This document shows, piece by piece, positions 46,791 through 57,779 of a stretch of 64,000 nucleotides of DNA. Under the pieces are notes generated by a model that did no database searches, was not told the DNA's origin, and saw only the letters and a program-made list of their open reading frames with translations. Position 1 is the first letter of the stretch. Every line of letters starts with the position of its first letter. Position numbers and translations under genes: made by a program. The DNA comes from Nomia melanderi (taxonomy: Eukaryota > Arthropoda > Insecta > Hymenoptera > Halictidae). The stretch spans positions 5,601,001 to 5,665,000 of the forward strand of contig NC_135000.1 in the NCBI RefSeq assembly GCF_051020985.1. Reading direction: 5' to 3'.

Positions 46791-47881
46791 TGCAAAGAGT
46801 ACACTTCATTCTCCAAAACCATCGTTGATACAACTATTAAAAAAATTGTTCACCGCTCTCAGAACCGCTTAAAGTCCCACAATTCAGAAAAAACGTACCC
46901 CAACTTTTCCATTTGCCACACAACAAGAAAACAATGTTCAAAAACCAAAATTCACTGCTATCCAATTACAAACTTCCTTCTAAAATGACCCCAGTCGCAC
47001 CATCACACGAGTCATTCCTCCCAAACTAAATAACACTTCAAAATACTGACAATTCTCCGCGCATCGTTGGGACAGTGCAAATCACCGCACGTTTCGAAAG
47101 TCGAAAGGAAACGGATAAATAATTATTAAAACGGCGTCATATTATTTCGTAAATATGGCATTCTGCCGTGTAATTATTCCGACGGACGTTCCCGCGTTTA
47201 ATTAATATCGCGCTCTCGGCGCGACGAGGGCTGAGGGGTCGGGACTTAGCAAAGACAGAGATCGAAACGTAAATTTTTGTATTAATTTGCCCGTAAAAAG
47301 TGATAAATGTTTCATTTCCCTCGTTTAACGACTTTTATGCGACGTTAATGGCGGCCCGTCGTCGATACGCGCGCATTAATCGAGGAGTGTTCCGTTCCTC
47401 GTTTTCGGCATTGTGAGGACGAGCGGAGAGCCCCTATCGCGTGGGCCCGATATTTTAATTGAAACCGAAAAAGTCACCTATGTATTTCCGTTACATTAAT
47501 TGGCCGGCTTTTCCTTCGTCCACTTTGATCGGGACCGCGCGCCGCGTTTCCCGAGCGCATTGGGGATGGGAAAATTTATTTAAATCGAATGAATTCCGCG
47601 TTAATACAAAACGCTACGGTCGTATAATGGAATTATTTTTCTTTGTGTCGGGGACGTATAATTCGCTGAATGTTGCTCTCTGTATTAAGGTAGAACGCGT
47701 TTTGGTATTTGAAATATGCCGGAGTGTGTTTGGTATTAATATTTAACTTTTGTTGGCCGAGGAACGGTGTTTGAATTGAAGCTCCTGTTTGATGGAGAAC
47801 GGGTTCCTTTTTTGTGAAATGAGGAATTGTTATTGAATATTGGACTGGAATGTTTATTCTGGTTTATTCTTTTTTGTGGTG
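46791..47881. other. C/A-rich flank plus GC-rich CpG island
   Basis: 46861-46980 has 35 C and 9 G; 47761-47880 has 33 G and 10 C. Between them, 47060-47700 is CpG-rich with homeodomain-type words (AATAATTATTAAAACGG, GTAATTATTCCG, TTTAATTAATATCGCG). A 95-codon frame is unsupported. Confidence 0.55.
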
Positions 47882-48127
47882 TTAACTCGTTGAATTGTGT
47901 TTTGGTTTTTTAATTATGAATAATATAACTTTTTTATTGTTAGTAATTTGTCGGGACAAAGAATTTTTATGATTTTTCTGTGGTTATATTTATTCCAGGT
48001 TAAGGATTGGTAATAGAAGAGCAATATTTAATTTGTATTTGACGAAAATAAATGATAATTAGGTTCTCGAATTCAATCGAAAATTTTCATCGCGAGTCTG
48101 ACACGATATTGTATGTCAAGGGGTTAA
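47882..48127 (+). mobile_element. TTAA MITE, family CCCCTTGCCCTAT, 246 bp
   Basis: Right end TATGTCAAGGGGTTAA, preceded by CATCGCGAGTCTGACACGAT. The left end TTAACTCGTTGAATTGTG is diverged. The interior aligns with 10244-10485. The right end also matches those at 58126 and in the 176-bp satellite. Confidence 0.7.
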
Positions 48128-48303
48128 GTTTAATTTGGTTTTATTTTGAATTTTTATTGTTCTTGTAGTTTTTGAATTTTTGGTTTAATATATTTTGTTG
48201 TATTTCTTGTGAAGATATTACTATTGTTGTAATTATTGTTCTTTGAGGTTTCGTCAGTTCAAGGAGATGTAGTTCGAATTAGAAAGAAAGTAAATGGTAT
48301 CAC

Positions 48304-48390
48304 GTAACCCCTTGTCTTACAGTTTCTTTTGGAATTGCGCTCATCAAAGCTGCTTTATCGTTAATGATTTACTCGGAGGAGAAGAGAATT
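48304..48390 (+). mobile_element. TTAA MITE left end (same family)
   Basis: GTAACCCCTTGTCTTACAGT followed, after about 30 bases, by TTATCGTTAATGATTTACTC matches the first ~85 bases of the 10244 copy. The border reads GTAA, so TTAA is mutated. No right end is seen. Confidence 0.55.
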
Positions 48391-48489
48391 TTATTTTCAA
48401 GTGTACGGCTTCTTTTAAGGGTTCGCTAGAATTGGAAAGGGCACGAGTGAAGTGCTCATTTATTAGTTTCTGTTGAACAGACTTCGACA

Positions 48490-48960
48490 ATTAGAAACAA
48501 CCCAGAATCAACCGATTTGAAGAATCGGTGCAATTTAATAGAGTTTCACTGGATATAATATTCAATCAGTTAAGGCTAATGAAAATCTAGTTAAAGGAAA
48601 GTTTAGTAATCAGGAAATCATGATTTAGAAGTTTGAAAAATTGAAAATTTGCAGATCGGAAGTTCGAAAGTTTTAAACTTTGAAATTATGAAAGTTTTGA
48701 AGGTGGAAGTTTGAAGTCGAGAAAATATTAAACTTGAAGATTTGGAAATTTGGAATTATAACATTTTTCACTTGAAAATTTGGAAATTGGAATATTTGGA
48801 AATTTGAAGATTCGAAACTTCAAACAGTCAAACATTCAAAATTTCCAAATTTCCAAATTTCAAAACATCCAAACTTCACACCACCAAAAATTTGAATCCA
48901 GAGAACATTCAACACCAAAACTTCCCCTCAAACACAGACACACCCACGTTCCCAAAACAC
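48490..48960. repeat. degenerate TTTGGAAATTTGGAA array inverting to TTCCAAATTTCC
   Basis: From 48640 to 48800 words like GAAAATTTGGAAATTGG dominate. From about 48820 to 48900 they become CAAAATTTCCAAATTTCC, the reverse complement. The two halves can pair over many bases, making a long imperfect inverted repeat centred near 48815, where the strand bias also flips. Confidence 0.7.
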
Positions 48961-50026
48961 AGTGCAAACACCACCCCATAATAAAACGTACCAACCTGTC
49001 AACGCTGTCAACGCGCAAACGTCCAAATACCTATGACAAACAGCAAAACACATTTCATTTGCATTGTTCGAAAATTCGCCAAACAACCCCCGGACTGACC
49101 CGATAGAAAAGAGTCGGATGAAGAACAAGCCAGGGGGTGGCGAGCTGGTAGAGTGGTCTAGTGCAGCAGCAGAAAAGAGGCTCGCAGGGGCAAAGAAAAG
49201 AGTAGTCGAAGAGGTCGAGGGAAATTTCACGAGGAAGAGGAAAGGGTTGGATGCCTCTGAACTCTCTTCCTCCCCTTCCTCTGTCCCTCTGTCCCTCTCG
49301 CCGTGGCACCTTTCACTTCGACAACCTTCCTCCAAAACACCACCCTCCCCCCGCGGTCTCTCGGGGGTCAATGTCTGCCGGCGCGGCGGCAACCTTGCCT
49401 TGGGTCGCTTGATGGCGGTGGGTGCGCGCCCTGGAAATCGCAATCCTGCGCGTGCTACGATAGCCGGCGAGGGTGGAGGAGCGGCGGCTTTATTCGACGA
49501 CGCGCGCCCTTAAATTTGTGGACTTTGAACGGGATATACTACCGGGTGAACTATTTGCGGACGCGTTCGAGGCTTGATTGCTGTTGTCGTCAGAGGGTGG
49601 GAACTTGCATTCGCTGTCGTTTAGCCCTGTGTTCTCCGGGTCTTTCTTGGCCCAGACGTGATTTTTATTATTTTAGCATATTGTTCGTTTGCTGTGCTTA
49701 TTTGGTAGAGTTGTAACTTTGTATAGGGTCGATTTGGATTTGAGGGTTGATGGTATGTTAAATCAGTGGAATACGTGTTCTTTTTTTGGTGATTTTTGAA
49801 GAATAATGGGAGTTCTCAGGCCTAATTATATGTATTTTAATTTTTCTTTAATATAACTCAATCGTACTTATCTGACTTATTAAAATTATAGAATATTCTC
49901 GTAATTCTGAAAAGTTAATATAATTTCTTTCAAGAACTTTTCAATCACCTGATATCAAAGTTCTATTATAAAAAGATAGTAATTAGTTGCTGTAAAATCT
50001 AATGCATCAACGCAAACTTTGGACCC
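48961..50026. other. C/A-rich flank, GC-rich island and AT-rich valley
   Basis: 49040-49700 is GC-rich. The longest frame of the window (171 codons, minus, 48928-49443) overlaps plus-strand frames of 149 and 137 codons. A purine-rich then pyrimidine-rich stretch (49100-49330) explains the long stop-free runs. 49730-50026 is AT-rich. Confidence 0.45.
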
Positions 50027-50275
50027 TTGCTCTAACTCACATTTTTAATCCTCGTTCTAATTGTAAGTCGCAGTATTAATCCTTTTCCTAATTCATACTT
50101 TTAACTCTTCTTCTAGTTGATGCTTCTAATCCTTGTTCTGAATTATAATTTTAACCCTTTCTTATAACTCATACTTCTAACACTTTTCCTAACTTACACT
50201 TTTAACCCTCCTTCCGACTACCACTTTTCACCTTCTTCCACCTCGCAGCTTCAACCCCCGTTCCGAGCAAAGCTA
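50027..50275 (+). repeat. ~25-31-bp degenerate tandem repeat, ~9 copies
   Basis: Units such as TAATCCTTGTTCTGAATTAT, AACCCTTTCTTATAACTCAT and TAACACTTTTCCTAACTTAC, each followed by ACTTTT or ACTTC, repeat from 50027 to about 50270. The last units become C-rich, leading into the next island. Confidence 0.75.
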
Positions 50276-50797
50276 AAAAGCCATTCAAACCACACTTCAT
50301 TCCCATAAAACTTCCCCACAGCCATTTCAGCACACCATAGTAATCGACTACATTATTTCGGTATATCCGCATCTCGAGCCCCTTTCAATCCCTGTTCTCA
50401 TCTCTCGTCACAGATTTCTTTCGCCGGCAATTTTCTGCATAATATCCTCCCGCGTCAGTCGTGGGGTCAATGTCTGGTCCACGCGCGCGCGTGTGTATGT
50501 GTCTTCGTATGTCGTCGCGCTCGGTTTTCCCGCGCCAGAATACAAGAGACACACAGGAGTTAGGATCCCGCTCGAGGTGTCGTGTTTCTCGCAGCGTTCG
50601 CCGAAGACACCGCGATACCCGGCTCCACGAAAACCAGAAAAACGACCAGGTTCACCCAGGGGGATAGCGTGACGATGGAATAAAGCCATCGTCGCGGAAA
50701 CGAGTTCTCGGCCCGTGTATTCCGGATACAATGAATCGCGTTCTTCAACCGAAATTTAATAACCATACCCGCGGAGCTAGATTCCTAGGTCCTGGCA
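50276..50797. other. C/A-rich flank plus GC-rich CpG island
   Basis: 50340-50780 is CpG-rich and contains an alternating CGCGCGCGCGTGTGTATGTG stretch near 50480 (potential Z-DNA). Frames of 107, 68 and 68 codons overlap on both strands, unsupported. Confidence 0.5.
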
Positions 50798-50939
50798 CAG
50801 TGGTTCTTAACCTCTTCTCCGGCACGGACCCCTTTCAAGACATTTTTCTTTGTCCATGATTTCCAAGATTTGTGTTAGATGATGAGTATTATATGGATGT
50901 ATGTCTAGTGTTGTAAGATGATTGAGTACTAAAGCTTCA

Positions 50940-51315
50940 AAGGTCAAACTTAAAGGCTGAGACATCTGAGATTAAAGACTCAGCTTTAAAGACAAAGTCT
51001 TCGAAGCTTTAAGACTCAGACTTACAGACAATGTCTTTGAAGCTTTAAGACTCAATCTTGAAGGCAAAGTCTTTGAAGCTTTAAGACTAAGTCTTAAAAG
51101 CAAGGTCTTTGAAACTTCAAGACTTAGTATTAAATGCAAAGTCTTTGAAACTTCAAGACTTAGTATTAAATGCAAAGTCTTTGAAACTTTAAGACTTAGT
51201 CTTAAATACTAAGTCTTCGAAGCTTCAAGACTCAATCTGTAATGCAAAGTCTTTAAAGCCTAAAGACTCAATCTGTAATGCAAAGTCTTTAAAGCCTAAA
51301 GACTCAATCCTGATA
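50940..51315 (+). repeat. 36-bp minisatellite, ~10 copies, each near-palindromic
   Basis: GAAGCTTTAAGACT/GAAACTTCAAGACT motifs start at 51003, 51039, 51075, 51111, 51147, 51183 and 51219, exactly 36 bases apart, with further copies on both sides. Each unit has AAGTCTT and AAGACTT arms able to form a hairpin. Because 36 is a multiple of three, a 67-codon minus-strand frame (12-residue repeat, LSLKASKTL) stays open; it is a by-product. Confidence 0.9.
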
Positions 51316-51503
51316 CACTTTCAGTTAGATCTGAGGCTCGATGAGAACCCTCAACGCTTGAGTCTTTATCCTCTAAGATAATCGAAGACTCGAGACCTCT
51401 GTTGCTATAACTCTTCTTCTCTAGTCCTTAAAAGTTCAATGTACAATTTAACTCTCACTGCTGAAGGTTTTGAAGACTTTGAAAAACCCTTGTCCTCAAA
51501 GTG

Positions 51504-51706
51504 TTCACCCTTTCCGGACATTTCGGCGAGATGAAACGTTCATATTTGGAAGATTAAGTCGCAGGCAAATGATCTTTTTACTTGAACAGCAAGAGATTAG
51601 CGTCTAATTTCTGTTTTTGCTATTATTTAAGCAATTAATGTATAATGTAGCTTCATCTGTCGACGGTTAAATACATTTCAAAGAATCTTCGTTCTCAAAG
51701 TGTTAA
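51504..51706 (+). mobile_element. diverged TTAA MITE nested in the hAT element (family CCCTTTGCGG)
   Basis: TTCACCCTTTCCGGACATTT ... TTCTCAAAGTGTTAA aligns along its full length with 9839-10048 (shared CATATTTGGAAG, CAAGAGATTAGCG, TTTAGCTTCATCTG-like segments). It is older than that copy: both termini carry substitutions and the left border reads TTCA. Confidence 0.75.
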
Positions 51707-51903
51707 TACTAAAAACAAATACTGGATATATCCATCACATCTATATTACAAGCCAATACCTACATACATACAGGGTGTTAAAAAATGATGTAGCATAATT
51801 TAAATGGTAACTGCATACTAGGCATCGAACTTTTATCACTCATCTATTCTTATGGTTCCTAATCTTCAGGTAGAATTTCGCGACTACAAGTTAAGAACCA
51901 CTG

Positions 51904-52480
51904 TTCCAGCTGGTTTTCTTGTGCTACGGGGAAAGTGGAGTTGTCTGGGTCGCAATGAATCGTTGTTCGAGGAAAATTTAATAAGCAGAATATCGGGCTT
52001 GCTTCTTTACGTTCGCTAGCTACGACGCCCACGCGCGTCCCGCCAAATCGAATTTTACGTAGCCGCTCTCCAGCGGATCAAGAGCGATGCACTCCGGATT
52101 CGAGGAGATCGGAGCATTATACGCGATTTTAATACCGATCGCTGGGTATAAATCGTGATTACGATTATTGATGTTGTTTTGGAGACAAGCATCACGCTGC
52201 GATGCATAGATTGAGAGAGTTTTGGTTTATGGGAGAGGAAGGAAGAGTTAGCGTGATGTCGACGGGAGATGGGATCGTGGTGATAGGTTTTTGGATAAGG
52301 ATTTAAGTCAGACGTGATGGGAGAAGATGGAAAAATTGTATAGAGTAGATATTACTCAGGTAGAAAATTATGAATTTAGTTTTTTCAGATAGAACGTAAT
52401 TAGACTTAATTAAATAGAAGCAGATTTAATCGAAATCTTAGCAGCTTTGATCAAATTTGACTAGAGGATCTGAAGAATGT
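51904..52480. other. GC-rich island then G/T-rich flank
   Basis: 51910-52200 is CpG-rich (CCCACGCGCGTCCCGCC). 52210-52350 is G/A/T-rich with almost no C. No frame of interest. Confidence 0.5.
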
Positions 52481-52900
52481 GATTAACATTTTTTATTTAA
52501 ACGTTTAACATTTGGAACACTGAAATTTGGAGGATTGTAGTTTGAAAATTTGAAACTCGAAACAGTGAAATTTGGCAAATTGGAATTTGTACGTTTGAAA
52601 CGCGAAACATTGACATTTGATAGATGGAAATTGGATACATTGAAATCTGGAATTTGGAATGTAGAATTCGGAAAATTAAAATTTAAAAGATTGAAATTTG
52701 ACTGATTGACATTCGAGAACTCGGAACATTGAAATTTGAGGATTTTGAATTCGGCAAACTGAAATTAAAATTCAGATTTTAAAACCTGAAGCTAGATACA
52801 TTCAGATTTCAAAATCCAAGCATCGGAACACTCAAACATCAAAACCTGAACCTTCCAAAATTCGTAAGCATAAAACTAAAAATTGGAGACCCTCAAGTTC
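52480..52900. repeat. degenerate AACATTGAAATTTGG array with skew reversal
   Basis: GAACACTGAAATTTGG, AAACAGTGAAATTTGG, ATACATTGAAATCTGG and GAACATTGAAATTTGA recur every 25-90 bases. After about 52770 the words turn to CATTCAGATTTCAAAATCC and CTCAAACATC, the C/A-rich form. Confidence 0.65.
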
Positions 52901-53789
52901 CTCAAATTTCCTTCATTCAAACCGCACAAAACAGCGGACACAATAAAATTTCCATCGGCAGCACAACGCAAAGCCACAAAACAATTCGCAGATTACCAAA
53001 GGGAGCTCGTTCTTCACTCGCAGCAGCCCTTAAATTCCCCGATATCCCATTCTCCGAAGAACAGCTCTCGGCCGACCCGCAGTAATACACTATTGTTAAC
53101 GTTAGAATCTTTCATAACTCCCGGTGAGCCGTGACAGAAAAATTTCCCGGCGAGATCCTCCTCTCGCGAGCTACAAAGTGAGGCGCCCGGCGCGCGGCGC
53201 GCGGCGCTGGCGCAAGGAAAGCTAAAAGTAGCTGCGATGAGAGGGCTCCGGAGCCGCGAGACTCTTCTGTCGATCAGTCAACCGGAATTCGAGAGCAGGA
53301 ACATTTTTCGCGTCGCTTTGTGCGCAGTATTTTCAGCGAGGGACGCGATTCGCGCGTTGCTGCGAACGCATTCCTCGCTGAAATCCTCAACTGTTGCTCC
53401 CCTCGAGGGCCGATCGCCGGAAAATGCAGACTCACTGCGAAAACCCAATTACCAGGCGAGATCCGTTCTTTGAACCAGCATCGATGAACCATTGATTAGT
53501 TCTTCCTTTTTGACGGTCAATCGATTAACCGGCTGAGCAATGGAAAGTGAATTTTTGTTGCAGCCGATGCTGTTTTCGAGGATCGACCGCGGTTTGTTGT
53601 ACCGGCCGGTTTGAGTTTGATTAAAGAGTCACTTTGTGAATCGACGCGGCTGTATCTTGCTGTGGACCGATTGCTTTTTACTTTGCGAACCGTTTCAGTT
53701 AACTTTGCCGCCCTTTTTTCGAGATTTCAACACTGGCTTTTGTTCGTATCGGTGTTTTTTTTTGTCGGGAACTGGTTTAACCGCTCGCG
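52901..53789. other. GC-rich CpG island with GCGC-rich core
   Basis: 52980-53640 is CpG-rich. 53182-53213 is a GCGCGCGGCGCG-type run with Z-DNA potential. Frames of 83, 78, 72 and 88 codons overlap without recognisable domains. Confidence 0.5.
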
Positions 53790-53907
53790 GCGGAGAAGTT
53801 TGGAACTTCTGAAAAGTGTAGAAGTAGAATTGGACTTTTCTGATGAATATTGTGGAAAGAAGCTTCGTGGGAATTGAGATTTTGGAAATGTAATTGGATA
53901 AGTAATG
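53790..53907 (+). repeat. dispersed repeat copy 1 (pair with 60555-60687)
   Basis: GACTTTTCTGATGAATATTG, then GAAGCTTCGTGGGAATTGAG and ATTTTGGAAATGTAATTGGA match the 60.6-kb segment in order over about 80-110 bases. Both copies lie in the G/T-rich right flank of an island. No terminal repeats were identified. Confidence 0.7.
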
Positions 53908-54929
53908 CATGTATTTAATTGACACAAAAATAAGCTCGAAAAATTGGATTTGAAACTAGACTTAGCATCTAAAAACTTAGATATAACCTAAACCAAATGT
54001 AAAATTCATCCAGATAAAAATCACTACAGAATTTCAAAACAATAAACCGAAGATCTGAAATAAACTTGATTAAATCCCAATTTTTATTTTGCACTAACCC
54101 AATCAGACGTGGTCCAAAGCAGTACTTGCAGGAGACTGAACCGAAATCCCCAGTAAAATAGAAAAAATGTTGAAAAAACAGAAGACACGATTCTCACCGA
54201 AAATATCCCGTGCCATCCGGGGCTTCCAATATTCTCGGATCAACAGGGATTATGTTTCAAAAATTCACGGAGTTTCCAATTAAATCTCGGACACTATCGG
54301 ACCGATCAATTTGCAATCTCTTATCGCGAGATGCAATCTCCGATGGAAATTGTATAAATATAGAAGGCGGCACGGTCCCAAAAATCGCTTTTCACCGTCG
54401 CAGCTGTTCTTAAAGCGGCTCGAATGGAACGATCGAATAATGAAGCGCGAGCCAGCTCGCCCGGCTCCATCGTCGTCCAATTAGATCACTCGGAATCCGT
54501 AACGATCATTTTTTTCCCACCGTGAAATCCACGGGGCGTTTTATAAGCGGTCTGATCCTAGATTAGAGTTAATTTTGAAACGGTCCGATCGACCGGTCGT
54601 AAGTGGATTCTTCTTTGATTACGTATTGGCCGGACTTAATCGTGTAACGAGATTAATACGGTTACCTCCATCATCGATCTATCGACTGTCAAGCTCCGAA
54701 GCTGAGTGTCTGCATTTCAATCTGTCGAATCTGGTATTCATGCATCGATATCATCCTCGGCTTCGCCCGAAGAAATTAACTGTTTTCGATAGCTTTATTT
54801 CGGAAGAAATTTCACGTTTCTTTTTTATTAACTCGATTTACTTGATTTTATTCCGAATAATTTCGAAATGGAGGATATTGAAGTTGTATTATCTTGTCTA
54901 TCGTTTTTCTGTTAGCTTATAAGTTAGAT
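53908..54929. other. A/C-rich valley and GC-rich island
   Basis: 53980-54210 is A/C-rich. 54220-54760 is moderately GC- and CpG-rich, with a 115-codon plus-strand frame (54575-54922) and shorter frames on both strands, none recognised. A G/T bias follows 54860. Confidence 0.4.
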
Positions 54930-55134
54930 GGAAATTAAATTGACTTTTGAAGTTCCTCTATAGAAACTTCAAAAGTATACCTGTTGAGACTTTCATTAAT
55001 TTATAATTCAGTTTGCGTATTGTTAAATCAATTTCTTAGTACTATCTCAGAGAAACACGTTATCTTTTTAATCATTGCAAAATGGAGAAATGGGAATGGG
55101 TAATTCTGATCCGTCTGGTATCATTAGTGTTGAC
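54930..55134 (+). mobile_element. decayed TTAA MITE, family CACTAAAACT
   Basis: AAGTTCCTCTATAGAAACTT, CAGTTTGCGTATTG, CAATTTCTTAGTACTATCTC and TCTGGTATCATTAGTGTTGA align with the complete element at 19730-19926 in order. Both TTAA borders have mutated. Confidence 0.65.
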
Positions 55135-55144
55135 ATAAAGAATT

Positions 55145-55370
55145 TCAAGAATTTCGAAGGTTTGTCTCCCAGAAAGTTGTCTAAAATACATCCCAATTCA
55201 CACAAACTCAAATACCAATTCTACCAAAATAAGAGGCTCCTTAACATCCAAAATCCCAAAAATTTCAGAAGTTTATCAAGAAAGTTATACAAAATATATT
55301 CCGACTAACACAAACACGAACACCAATTCTACCAAGATGCGGGACTCCAAAGCACCGACACCCTAAAAAA
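55145..55370 (+). repeat. ~109-bp direct duplication
   Basis: ACCAATTCTACCAA occurs at 55214 and 55323. GAAGGTTTGTCTCCCAGAAA and GAAGTTTATCAAGAAAG precede them at matching offsets. The right copy is C/A-rich and leads into the next island. Confidence 0.65.
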
Positions 55371-56220
55371 TCGCAGAAATTAATTCTCACCGCCCGCAGA
55401 CGCAGCGGATTCGCCGAAATTTTCGGCAGCGCATCGCAATCACGCCGATAATACGATGCAACTCGCGCGGCGCTTCCGCTCTGCATATTTCATGGCTCCC
55501 GAGCAAAACCGGCGCAACGAGAATCAGCCTGATTACGCGTATCCTCGCGGACGAAATAGGCGTATCCGTCAAACGCCATAAATTCGGGCCCCGATCCAGC
55601 CGGCCTAATCTGTAAATTCAAAATGAGTTATTCCCCGTCCGTTCGTGTGTTCTCCGGCTAGTGCAACAATGAAAGAGAGAATTGCTCGTCTGTGCGCGCG
55701 CGTGAGGGGGAGAGAGAGAGGAGACAGAAATTCGAATGAATCACTGGTGTGAGAGCGTGGTTTGTTCACCCGTGAACCTTGCCACTGTCGGTTGACCTTT
55801 TGACCTACAATTGGTCATCGAAATGCCGCTGTAATCGGTCATTGTTAGCAAACAATCGGGCCCGGCGCACTCTGAGCCGAGCCCTCTCGCCCCTTTCGAT
55901 GGTTCGAGCCGGACGGTGTAGGAGGACATCTCGAAAATTGAATTGGAAGTCGCGATTATCGATTCCACTGCGCAGCCTCGAGGCCCGCACGTGTCCCTTT
56001 GAGGCTCCTTTCCGGAAACGTTTGATTAATTTTCTACACGCCGCGCCGGCCGGCTGGATTGTGTAATTAATTTTCATCGGGCACCGTACTACACGCTTGA
56101 TTAACCGGTTTCCGCTTTTACGGACGTTATTGGGGAATCTGGCACGTGATTGAGTCGACGGGGACTCGACGACGGTGTGGTCGATTGTGAATTTGATATT
56201 GGCTAGCTGGATTCGTTGTG
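55371..56220. other. GC-rich CpG island
   Basis: CpG-rich, with a CGCGCGCG run and a (GA)n run at about 55696-55725. Frames of 73-95 codons on both strands overlap and lack domains. Confidence 0.5.
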
Positions 56221-56629
56221 GTTTTCCTACGGAGTTCGATTTTGTTGCAGGGACTTGCGATTGAGATTTTTTGCGTTGGTTGTTGCTGGGAAATTTGGGG
56301 TGGTATTGAGTTAGAAGAGTAGTTTAACAGGTGTGTTTGATGATTTTGTAGGGTTTCTGGTAGTTTTCGGTAAAGAGCTCATTTTGATTGAGCAGTTAAT
56401 TTTAATTCACGTTGGGTCGGACATGGATTGCGTTGAGGGAGATTAAGGGTAGATTTAGTTGAGGTCTAGGCTCGAATTATGTTAAGTTGACTTTGAGTTA
56501 CATGTGTGATAGTGGTGGTGATTGTAGAAAAATCTTTTGGAAATTTTTCATCATCAACGTAGGAGTAAAGCTTCATCGGAGGAAATTGAAATAGGTTAAT
56601 CTTGCTTGGATCAACCTGCTAATAACAGC
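56221..56629. other. G/T-rich right flank
   Basis: Strong G/T bias to about 56530 (GGGAAATTTGGGGTGGTATT). No array or gene recognised. Confidence 0.5.
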
Positions 56630-56900
56630 TTAATTTTAATTAATTTCTATTTTAATTTCTCTTCCAATTTCTCTCTTATTTTTTATTTTAATTCCTATTT
56701 TACTAGTTTCTATTTTCCCAATTTCTATTCTCCCCATTTCTACAGTCCCAATTTCAATTTTCCTAATCTCCATTTTACTAATTTCTACTTGAACTTTTAT
56801 TTTCCGAATTTCAATTTTCCTAATTTCCATTTTAATTCCAAATCCCCAATTTCAGTTCCCCCATTCCCCCATGCCCATTCTCCTATTCCTATTTCAATTC
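56630..56900 (+). repeat. degenerate TTTCTATTTTAATTTC array
   Basis: Units CAATTTCTATTTTCC, CAATTTCTATTCTCC, AATTTCAATTTTCC and AATTTCCATTTTAC recur every 12-25 bases. A 135-codon plus-strand frame reads through it as a N/F/Y-rich string and is not a gene. Becomes C-rich toward the island. Confidence 0.75.
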
Positions 56901-57779
56901 CCATTTCAACCCCAACAAAACTACATCGCCCACTCGCCAACACACCCCTAATTGCCCCACCAAAAGTAGTGCTCATTCGATCTAATTTTAATCGTAGCTC
57001 GGTCCATAAATAATCCCACAGGTGATCGTCCCGTTCCCCTATATTCTATTTTAATCCCGGACTACCGCCCCAACCGAAATTCCAGATGTCCCCGAATATC
57101 TGGCCCTATCTGAATCCGTGCAAAGTGTCCCCGCTGTCATAACCGGGATCCAAGAAAACCCGCTGGACTAATATCGCCGGCAATTAAATCGAATATCGGT
57201 GTACAGGTTGTGAGTCGCGCGTCTCGGCGGTCGGGGGAAGACTAACTAATGCAAAGCAATAACGTCGCTTTAAGCTGGACCTAATGACCAGAACTATGGG
57301 CCGGGATTAGTCGTTAACTCAGCCGTAAACGTTTCCTTCGGGACACGCGGGAAAACGGACCCGCGGAATATCGTTCGGCCGTGGATGTCGGCCGGTCTCG
57401 TTGACTAAACTGTAAAATACGACCGCGGATGGGGATTCCTGGACCCTGGTCTACGTCCCGGCTCCTCGTTCCCCGGGATTCCCTGAATATGATAGGATTT
57501 ATGTGCACGCGAGCCTCCCGTGGATTCGATATAAATATATCAAGATGCCGGCGAGTTTTGGGGTTCAGTTGGCCGAATGGAATTTCGGGGACTTTGGGGC
57601 GGTCTGTTCGCCGGGATGCTGTTTTACCCTGTGCTATCATTTCTGCGGTGGGTAGAATTAGTTGATACAGTTTGTTGGAAATGGGGGAGTTTATGGAAAC
57701 GAAGGTTCTATTCGGGGAAATGATGTGCTATGGTTGTAAGGTGTGGAGTAGTTAATGTCATTTTTTGATGTTTTTGTGA
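56901..57779. other. GC-rich CpG island then G/T-rich flank
   Basis: 57000-57620 is CpG-rich, with overlapping frames of 108 (minus) and 78 (plus) codons. 57640-57779 is G/T-rich. Confidence 0.5.

Larger units (their letters stand above)
50798..51903. mobile_element. non-autonomous hAT-like transposon, 1106 bp
   Basis: Left end CAGTGGTTCTTAACCTCTTC followed by CGGCACGGACCCC; right end reads inward as CAGTGGTTCTTAACTTGTAG. The inverted repeats match perfectly for 14 bases. CAGTGGTTCT(T/C)AAC termini with a nearby GGACCCC are characteristic of the hAT (Charlie-like) group. Flanking 8-mers TCCTGGCA and TTCCAGCT agree at only 4 of 8 positions, so no intact target duplication is shown. No transposase remains; the interior holds a minisatellite and a nested TTAA MITE. 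Confidence 0.75.

Noticed and set aside
49125..49220. TGGCGAGCTGGTAGAGTGG resembling a tRNA A-box
   Set aside because: No B-box or cloverleaf can be formed downstream. Not a tRNA gene.
48928..49513. Longest open frames of the window: 171 codons (minus) and 149 codons (plus), overlapping
   Set aside because: They lie antisense to each other in a GC-rich, purine/pyrimidine-biased stretch where stops are scarce. Composition is low-complexity and I recognise no domain or start context.
50972..51175. 12-residue repeat protein frame (LSLKASKTL) as a possible repeat protein
   Set aside because: The unit is a 36-bp minisatellite inside a transposon; openness follows from a period divisible by three.
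50940..51315. Regular 36-bp repeats considered as a CRISPR array
   Set aside because: The units are contiguous and there are no unique spacers. Eukaryotic context, no cas genes.
51770..51800. CAGGGTGTTAAAAAATG as a mariner-like or retroelement end
   Set aside because: No matching inverted end or target duplication nearby; too short to classify.
56606..57013. 135-codon frame rich in N, F, Y and S
   Set aside because: It is translation of the degenerate TTTCTATTTTAATTTC array, not a structural protein gene.
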